Source: Urechis unicinctus | Taxonomy: Eukaryota; Annelida; Polychaeta; Xenopneusta; Urechidae | Direction of reading: 5' to 3' | Length of the DNA stretch: 64,000 nucleotides | NCBI GenBank assembly: GCA_034190875.2 | Contig: CM067345.1 | Span: forward strand, 29,985,345-30,049,344 | In this document: one piece after another, positions 56,172-64,000 of the stretch | Numbering within the stretch: position 1 is the first letter of the stretch | Layout: every line of letters starts with the position of its first letter | Program-made: the position numbers and the translations under genes | The notes under the pieces: generated by a model | What the model saw: the letters and a program-made list of their open reading frames with translations, nothing else | What the model was told of the DNA's origin: nothing | Database searches by the model: none

Positions 56172-56910
56172 TGTCATATATGCTGGAACATTAAAACTGT
56201 GCTGCAAATGGAAAGACTTCAAAAAGACGATTAATTAGGGCAACTGGTCTTCATGTGTCACATTTGAATAGTACAACATTCATTTTATAGATAAGCATGT
56301 TCTCTGAAATAAGCTGCTATGACACCCTAAATAGTAAAATATATCACACCGTTCACTTTACAGAAAAGCACAGATTTATATACTAATTTGCTAAATAACT
56401 AGTACTTTCTAAGCCCTATCAAATACAAGTTACAGGTAAATTGTATGATCTGCAACCATTATTGGTTGGATTTCTTATTAGCTTGAATGGTGTGTAGTTA
56501 TGAAAGCCCTTTAAAAATAGTTTCAAATAGATTATTTCCCGCACAGATATAAGTATGCATATATGAATTTAATCAATTGCATGGTAAGAGTGAAATGCTA
56601 GTGTTACTGGTAAACTCATAACTAACAATGGTACAACAAGCTGGTGCCTAATTGGACAGATAATGACCTCGTCTTATTAAATAGTAATGCTAACAACATG
56701 AGATCAAACAGCACTCAATCATACACACAAATAAAGATATGTATCCCACTAACTAAATATCACAAAAGGGTAACAGACGAAGAGGTATCAGTCCAAGCAA
56801 GACATACTATCACCACATATTCACAGCATCACTACATCACAGAACAATAGATTGATTCGGAAAAACTGTCAAAATCCAGTTTGGTCCATTATGAGATTCT
56901 AGTATGTTGT

Positions 56911-59900
56911 CTACTGAGCACTATCCATCAGATCAAGCAGGTCTTGGTCATCAGAAGTACCCTCCACTTGGAGCTCTCCCATGATTCTACTCAGTTCTGC
57001 ACTCTGCTTCTTCTAAACACACAATGTCTCCATTAAAATGATAGTTACCCCAGTATAATGCACAGGGGAAGTGAAGTTTAATAATTATTTAGCATTATTC
57101 TGAGAATATACACTTTGTTGAGACAATAAGCCACATGATAGTGTAATAATTGTCATTTAAAAAAAAAAAGGCTAATATATAAGATATTCTTTGTTGGTGT
57201 AAACATGGCCAAAATACCAATTCCTATCAACAGCTTAGTTTTGTAACCAAAATAACAACACAAACATGCACAATCACATGGAAAATGGAAAGCATGCAAA
57301 CTTGTGGCCGATAGTTTCATGCGCATTATACCAAAATGGAAACAGATAATATGTACCAGTCTTACTCATGTGCCTGTGTCTATTGAAAGTATGATGGTGC
57401 ATGTAGAGATTATCACTGACATTGAACAGTAAATCACTTCTAATAAAAGTGACTGACCTTTGACTGTCAGATTAATGATAAGAAACAATGCTAATGTTAC
57501 AATACAAATTCAAATGTGAACTGGAAAAAAATTATTTGACTTTCAAAAAACATCATATCATATCATTCTTATTAGAACCTGGTATCCTAGAAACAAGCTC
57601 ACTGGTCTTAGCAGGTGCTTATGATATCATGATAGTTAACATGCAGATTGGTAAAAATTTCCAAGAGAGGTGAATAAAGAATAAAGTGATATTTGAAAAT
57701 TGTCCACCAATGGTGCTATTTTTGGATAGTATAACACATTAGACATCCAACACAAGTGCAGTGGGGTGTGTGGGTCAACACGGCATAAATAACTACCTTG
57801 CATTCATTAAATGAAAGAAAATACCAACCTTAGAAGCATCAATGTTCATGACTCGAGACCCGGGGTCAGAGGTGACAGGACGTGCTATGGCTGCTTGCCT
57901 GCAAATATACACACAGATTTCAAATAGAATCCGGATACTGATATTCTCTTTCTTTTGAGAGGCATCCAGTCTTTCTATGGATTGCTATAGAGCCTATAGT
58001 AGTCATGTGGAAATCAGTGGTCTACAAGCTGTGACTTTACCTCTGTGATGGGCTCACTGACTGCAAGACAGCCAGCTGTGTTGTCGCGCTTATATTGGTC
58101 GTCATGTCTCTAAATTTTTGAATGTCATCTTTAGGTAACAAACTGTTAAGTCTGCCCATAACTATAATTCTTTTGACCCTCAAGACTACAGATGTTCTTG
58201 GAGAGTCCTACTCGTACAACCATAAGATTGCAATTGCTAGCCTACTCATATAGCTCTGAAGAGGCGTATCATTTCATTATAACATCTTTGTCAATATAGA
58301 CGCTTGTAATTGCTGTTTACTGGTCGTAGGCATAACAAATTCCATAAATACATCAGCAGTCTTGCCAATAAAAGGAATTATGGTTATCGGCTAATTTGTT
58401 TGTAACCTAAACACGAAGCATGAAAATTCAAAGATATGACGCCCAATATTGGCACAACAAACACAGCAAGTTGGTAAGCCAAGTCACAGATTGTAGCCCA
58501 CTGATTTCCAGTTGACCTTCATCCTGGGTATCAAGGTTGCACAATCCACATAAACCCTCAAGAAACTTACTCTTCCTCTTCATCTGTGTTAAAAAGATTG
58601 AGTCTGAATTCGGGCTTCTTTGTCTTTTTATCAGTTGCAGCAGCTCCAATAAGCCGGGAGAGAAGATCAAGATGGGCCGCAGCCTGGGGGTTGGGGTTGG
58701 CCATATCCTACAATAAAACAATAATCCATTATAGATGTGGTTTGATTTAAATATACTGCTGGAAATTAGATCATGATAATGTCAATGGATGTACAAATAT
58801 TATCACATAGCAAATGATAGCAGACAAATATTAATGACATCTTATACAAAACTGTCAAAGTGATGTAGCTATGTAGTACAATGGAATATGCCAGTTACAG
58901 CAAAATTACCACAATAATAATCAAATAGATGAATATCACAATTTCTAAATGTGGCCAATAGATCTTCACTCACCACCTCAGCTGATGCAGATGATTTGGG
59001 TCCAGCACTGGTTGTGGCTTCAACTGGCCGAGCCACATTGTACCTGCCAACCACATACACTATCATTTACTATCATCTGAAACTAAGCTTTCTCCATTGA
59101 TCAAGTGAATAAAACCTCCATCAGTATATACCACAAATGATTTTGTAGGCTATAACCACCCGGCCTATGTCATACTGTGATAAACAATGATGATGTGTTG
59201 ATAATAAAGATGAGGATGATGACAATGAGGCCCCAGAATCATCTTGTATTTATAAGAAAACCATAAGAACGCATGTCACTCACATATTGGTTCCAAGCTT
59301 TGTTACCCTGTCACCTTTCATTTCAAAAGAACCTGCTTTTGAACTTGGGGTATATTTCCCTCCTGGATTGAATTGAGCAGTTTTCATTTGATCTCCACTG
59401 GCGTTAAATAGTCTATGAAAACATACATGGAAATGTTAAATACAAGTTATAAAACAATGACGGAACTAGGCACATCATTATTTATACAACAGACAGCATG
59501 TACCACTGAGAAGCCAACCACGATTCTGCATGTACACAAAACCAACCATCCATGTCACTTGCAGCAATAATGAGCCAAAATAAACTAACTTGATAGAACC
59601 AGGGATTTCTGTGTCATGGGGCAGAGCTCCACTAGTTGGTAAAACGAATCTTCCATTAGTATTCTGGACTTTGTCTTTTAGGAAAATTGATACCTGCCAG
59701 AGAAATAATTATGCACATTTTGCATCACCAGGTAGAACATTTATGCAATTATCTCAGCTTGTCATCTGGAATATTTCTTCAGAGCAATCTTAGTGTTTAT
59801 ATCATTTCATAGATTTACCCTGATGTGCATATCCTGGAAGAAGTTGAGCAGTGTCTGACGGATCAGCATGAACTCCCCGCCTGATAATGAAGCATAGTGC

Positions 59901-62900
59901 TGCAGACACAAATAAATAAATAAAATCCATCACACCAGTTTTACTCATCGCAGAGTTTTAATATTATAGCAAGTAACATGCATCTACCATTCTTCTTCCA
60001 AGTTCCAGGTAGATTAAACTTACCTGTAAGAGCTAGTAATATATTTTTGTTAAATTAGGATCATTTGTACTGGAACCTACTTGCATGAGTAGCCTGTAAA
60101 CATATTCCACTTGCTGACGAATTGCTGAGCTATCTTCCACATAGCTTCTTATAGCATCCATGTGGTTGAGGGTGACCAAGAGCACATCACTGGGTCTAAG
60201 ACTCAATGACACTTGATACTTGAAAGCCATGGTCATCAAATCATAGAGCTGCAGGAATAAATGACATATAATGAAAAATACAAAAGTTAGCCTGTATATC
60301 CATTTGATGGTTGATCAATACATTGTGACCTGGTGGATATTTGTGGATATTCAAAGAAACATAGAGATAGTCCCAGGATTTGTCAATTCAATTCTTCAAT
60401 CTCAAATAAAGCTGACCAACTAGAAAGGCTAGCACTAATAACAGGTAAGTGATCGTCATCCAGGTGAACACATTCTGTGGTTTGGACCAGCCGAGGGATA
60501 TGAACCTACCTTATCCATGCTAGCTGCATTGAGTCGCATGATGGATGCATGTGCCAATCGATCAAACACAGTACGCATGGCTTTCTTGGAGTAGAGCTCT
60601 TGAGGCTTAAATAACTCCTCCATGAAGCGCTTATTGAACATGGTAGATGTGATGTCATGCATCACTGATGAATGACATGCCCACACAAACACATATATAA
60701 AGCTCATCAGTTTTAATTAAACGAACAACATATTAGTACTCATCGACACCACAAGGAACTTAAAAAACATAGATTCCTTCGGATCTTGCTGATCATGCAT
60801 TCTGTAGCTAATTTCACACAGTGCTACTGAGGCACCGTGTGGTTCAGCAATAATGGGCTCATATACTAAATGACATATATGCTCTATAACTGACAGAATT
60901 CTTAGTGCAAGGCAGCTGCTCACACACAGAATCTAGTTCTATCCTTACATGGGAGTAATGTTTCTGAAGGTTTTAATAAATAAAATATATCTTGTGAATG
61001 ACATCAAGCTTAGAGTAAACATTGTATCTATTCCTATCGTTGAAATAGTAAAATTAATGCATGTCTTTGGAGTGTTAGCAGAAGCAGACAGGCCTGCCTA
61101 AAATCAACCTCAGGTCAAATGAACTGTCTGGAACAACTATCATTCCACACTCCATGTAACAGCATGTTGAATCACCATAGCAACGAGGGACACAAAAGAT
61201 TTACCATGTGAAGCTAATCAATAAACAACGCCATCTGCTTTACCACAGGGATGAAACCCCATGAATCCTTTATCAATACTAGGCTGGAGTAGACATTGTG
61301 ATTACTATGCATATATAAGATGACATCCACATCATGGTGAGCTGACCTTATCCCCTTTGGATTAAGTAATATGTCTAAAAACATTCCAAGTGGTTGGATT
61401 TTGCAAGCACATTAAGTTGAAATGAGTGAGTTCACCAATGAAGCAAACCAGTCTACTAATTAAACATAATTATTTATTCGTTCCAGATGACTTGCTCTCT
61501 CATTGCAGCAATGTAAACCTGCCTGCTGTAGGAACTGACACCAAGGACTGGCATAGAAGGTACTCATTATCAACCCTTGAAGTTACCATTCCAATTCCAT
61601 GACTTATGCCATAGGAAACATAATCCCACTAGCATAACAAAGTGACCTTGTAAGTATTAAAAATAGTGGTAATTAACCATAATGCTATTACCAGCTGCTA
61701 TTACCTTTACTGAGTACCTATCAATGTTAATGCTGTGTCAAAGATTAGAAGAATTTGTAAGGATTATACTTGTCTCACAACCCTGCTAAGGTTTGTATTC
61801 TTGTTGCAAGTTGCAAACAATCAACATAAGTTTAGTGTCCCTCTTCAACCACCTCTCAATTTCACAATACAGCCTACTCCCTAATGGTAGATGTACAGGG
61901 CTTAACACCTGCATCTGAACCTGGTGGCCAAATGATCACTAAATGTTGTCTCTGATGCGGGACCCTGTGCAACTGTATCACTTCAAAACATTTGGGGCTG
62001 CTAGCTTCCTTTATTATGAAATAATTACAAAATGTTACGAACCAATGGATGCCTGTACCACGATAGATCTGTTGAACAGCAGAGCTTAAAATGAATATCC
62101 AACGGCTAGATGCATACCATTATTGTGTCTAACAAAATCTACAGGCTAGTGTACATCGTTAGGACTGCAAGGTTCCACAAGGTCTGCTTCAGCTCATGCC
62201 TCTAGAGTCTACTACTTGAAGTGATAAATAATAACAATGCCTGGCACAGTAAAGCTCTATCAATGCAGGAAAAATGCAACTCATTATTTAGCATGGGATA
62301 TTGCTAACAGCTTTCGACCCACAGGTTTTAGATTTGATCCGAAGCCAAACCACAACCAAAGTGTGACATACGGACTGGTGACATTTATGACTGTGAATCC
62401 CTAGTTATATGATCAGGCTGGGAGACAGTTAGACTTCTAAAACGGTAAGTACCCAACCTAGTGGTTCAATGGTATCATACTGGACCTTCGTATGAGTTTT
62501 GCATCCATGAGTTTGTGCCAAGTGCTGTGGAGCTATATCATCTTGATGCTGGAATTGAAGATAACATAGAGAATTATTTATTATCCTCGACCCACACCTA
62601 AGGGGCCTCGGACTCAAGGTCTTGCCCCGTCCACTCTAGCCTGAGGACTCCGGCCTGCGTGTAATACATCACCTAGGAACTGTCAAGCTCAATGGGACAT
62701 CCACTATGGGGAGTCTTGCCAAGTGCCTTTTGTTGGAAGCATGGCTCACATGCAGTGAACCCTTCTCTTACATTTTAAGAGCACTTGCCAGTCTGCAAGT
62801 GTAACATGTCGGTGTGCCAAATCATCTGTAAACAGGTAAAGGTTTCTGGGAAGACGGACTCACCTTTCTTGGCTTTTTCTTGGGGAATATTTTGCGCTCT

Positions 62901-62975
62901 TAATCTCTGATCCAAAATGTACATCATTTCACCACCAAGATTGATGAAGAGAAGGGGGAGCGTTTTCAGGGACAT
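56911..62975 (-). CDS. OSCP1: Organic solute carrier partner 1
   Basis: OSCP1 (NOR1) is a cytosolic, cilium-associated protein of uncertain biochemistry, first described as a modifier of solute transport. Exons (high to low): 62975-62864, 60664-60510, 60248-60081, 59899-59819, 59693-59590, 59412-59284, 59043-58974, 58707-58571, 58109-58041, 57898-57829, 57012-56911. They total 1,197 nt (398 residues) and are open throughout. The N-terminus MSLKTLPLLFINLGGEMMYI is the family hallmark, followed by LDQRLRAQNIP, STMFNKRFMEELFKPQELYS, RLAHASIMRLN, FFQDMHIR, KLGTNMY, RLNLFNTDEEEE and a C-terminal acidic DDQDLLDLMD. The 30-nt microexon that in vertebrates encodes an insert after the AxK(K) motif was not found; exons 1 and 2 join in phase without it. 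Exon 9 (23 codons) looks like an optional cassette. Intron 1 is 2.2 kb. Confidence 0.94.
60665..62863 (-). other. OSCP1: OSCP1 intron 1
   Basis: 2.2 kb with no exon that I can support, no recognisable repeat family and no RNA gene. It is the place to look for the small vertebrate-type microexon (about 30 nt, phase 1 on both sides). Confidence 0.5.
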
Positions 62976-63240
62976 GATTGATTCACTGGTATTTCACACA
63001 CAGCGTCAAATGATCTTCATGCAGGTCCACCAGCGACACTTGTCTCAGGCGTGGTATGCCGAATGGGTGTATGGATATCGTTGCAGCTCCGCGAAGCAAG
63101 CGTCGCGTGGCCTTGGTGAAGGGTTCATAGTTCAAGGACAGCGATCGCTGTCTGGAGACTTACTCTGTCCGTCTCTTCAATAGGTTTACAGTAAAGGTAC
63201 GTTTGTCTGGTCGTGGACACGTAGGGTGACAATCAGATTC
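62976..63240. promoter_or_regulatory. Divergent OSCP1 / P450 promoter
   Basis: Only 265 bp separate the two opposed start codons, so 5' UTRs and core promoters must overlap or lie very close. A GC-richer island (63060-63130, CGTTGCAG, CCGCGAAGC, GTCGCGTGG) sits in the middle and includes an RFX-type GTTGC half site. No TATA box is obvious. Confidence 0.5.
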
Positions 63241-64000
63241 ATGATGTCGGTGTTAAAGTATTGGACCTCGTCAAGCTTGAGATTCGATTTGATTTTCATC
63301 ATCCCAGTATTATTTGTGATTGTGAGATTGATTCAGTATTATTTCAAAGAACGTATCACCAATCTACCCCCGTCGCACGGATCCATCCCATGGCTTGGAT
63401 GTGCCATCCCATTTGGGAAAGCACCCTTGACATATTTGGAGTCCATTAGGAAGAAGGTATACATTTTGACTATCGTTATTTTCTCCTTAATTGTTCATTA
63501 ATATTCGTGCTTTACTCATTAATAATGTGAACCTGGATTATTAATCAGCCCTCTTTGGGTTCTCTGGTTGATGGTTGACCTGAGAAAATGGAAGAGTGTA
63601 GTACAGCAACACTGGCTTTTTATGTTTTTTTTAACCTGTTTGTCTTTGAAAGCTTGGACCAATCTTCACGCTGAAAGTTGCTGGAAGACGCCTAACTTTT
63701 GTAACCGAAGTGGAGGACTTCAAGCATTTCTTCAATTCTGAAAATGTAGATTTTCAGGCAGCAGTACAAGCACCTGTGATGAATACAGGTACTCATTGCC
63801 ACCATAGTTCACCTGTTGTCTTTCATCACATTATGTGTTAATATGTATCATTACAAATTTGAGAATGTCATGAATTAATCGTAGGTTTGAATCCTTATTT
63901 TTTCTTCCAGCTGCAGTTCCACCAGAGTCTTTCTTTGAATATCATACTAAGATCCATGACACTGTTAAAGGCAGACTCGGACCAAGCCAGCTACAACCAT
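63241..64000 (+). CDS. CYP39A1-like: Cytochrome P450, CYP39A1/CYP7-like, N-terminal part (truncated by window end)
   Basis: Exons 63241-63456, 63653-63788 and 63911-64000+ join in phase. The first encodes an N-terminal membrane anchor (IIPVLFVIVRLIQYYF) followed by the Pro-rich hinge LPPSHGSIPWLG and PFGKAPLTYLE. The second reads LGPIFTLKVAGRRLTFVTE then VDFQAAVQAPVMNT. The third reads AAVPPESFF and on to the window edge. The FGKAPL, GPIFT, TFVTE and VDF..AVQ sequence resembles CYP39A1 (24-hydroxycholesterol 7-alpha-hydroxylase) more than CYP7A, CYP7B or CYP8. Members act in the ER on sterols or related lipids. The heme-binding Cys and I-helix lie outside the window, so activity cannot be judged. 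The start is the first of two adjacent Met codons (63241, 63244). Confidence 0.85.

Overview
This is a gene-dense stretch of an animal nuclear genome. Genes are split by many short GT-AG introns, microsatellites and minisatellites fill the introns, and small DNA-transposon relics and one Ty3-type reverse-transcriptase fragment are present. A full-length animal NADH-type glutamate synthase (absent from vertebrates, kept in many invertebrates) sits beside SPAG17, MECR, OSCP1 and a CYP39/CYP7-like P450. That suggests a marine invertebrate, either an invertebrate deuterostome or a lophotrochozoan; I cannot name the species from this sequence alone.

Layout. (1) 0-5 kb, + strand: the last exon of one claudin-like four-transmembrane gene (354-1237) and most of a second, tandem copy (3593-4856). 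(2) 5-14 kb: mostly non-coding and transposon-rich. It holds a MITE, a 1.4-kb element with inverted termini, a long (TA)n tract and an inverted repeat with internal tandem repeats. One minus-strand gene of three phase-consistent exons (344 codons, 12489-7045) has a product I do not recognise. (3) 14.1-33.6 kb, + strand: glutamate synthase, reconstructed as 45 exons and about 2,078 residues, with one single-base frame disruption in exon 40. (4) 54.5-35.4 kb, - strand: SPAG17, 40 exons, 7,050 nt, 2,349 residues, fully open. (5) 54.9-56.0 kb, + strand: MECR, a single uninterrupted reading frame. (6) 63.0-56.9 kb, - strand: OSCP1, 11 exons. (7) 63.2-64 kb, + strand: the first exons of a CYP39A1-like cytochrome P450, cut by the window end.

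How the genes relate. SPAG17 (axonemal central apparatus) and OSCP1 (linked to cilia) both point to ciliated or sperm cells. SPAG17 is head-to-head with MECR (396 bp between start codons), and OSCP1 is head-to-head with the P450 (265 bp). MECR and OSCP1 converge with poly(A) signals 12 bp apart. The SPAG17-MECR gap contains a FOX-type site, an RFX-like half site and an NRF1-like site within 40 bp. That would suit a ciliary gene sharing a promoter with a mitochondrial gene. Glutamate synthase makes glutamate from glutamine and 2-oxoglutarate and has no evident functional link to its neighbours.

Exon boundaries were read by eye from GT-AG sites, reading-frame phase and resemblance to known families. 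They were cross-checked by summed lengths: SPAG17, OSCP1 and the unknown gene are each divisible by three, and glutamate synthase is one base over, which matches the disrupted exon.
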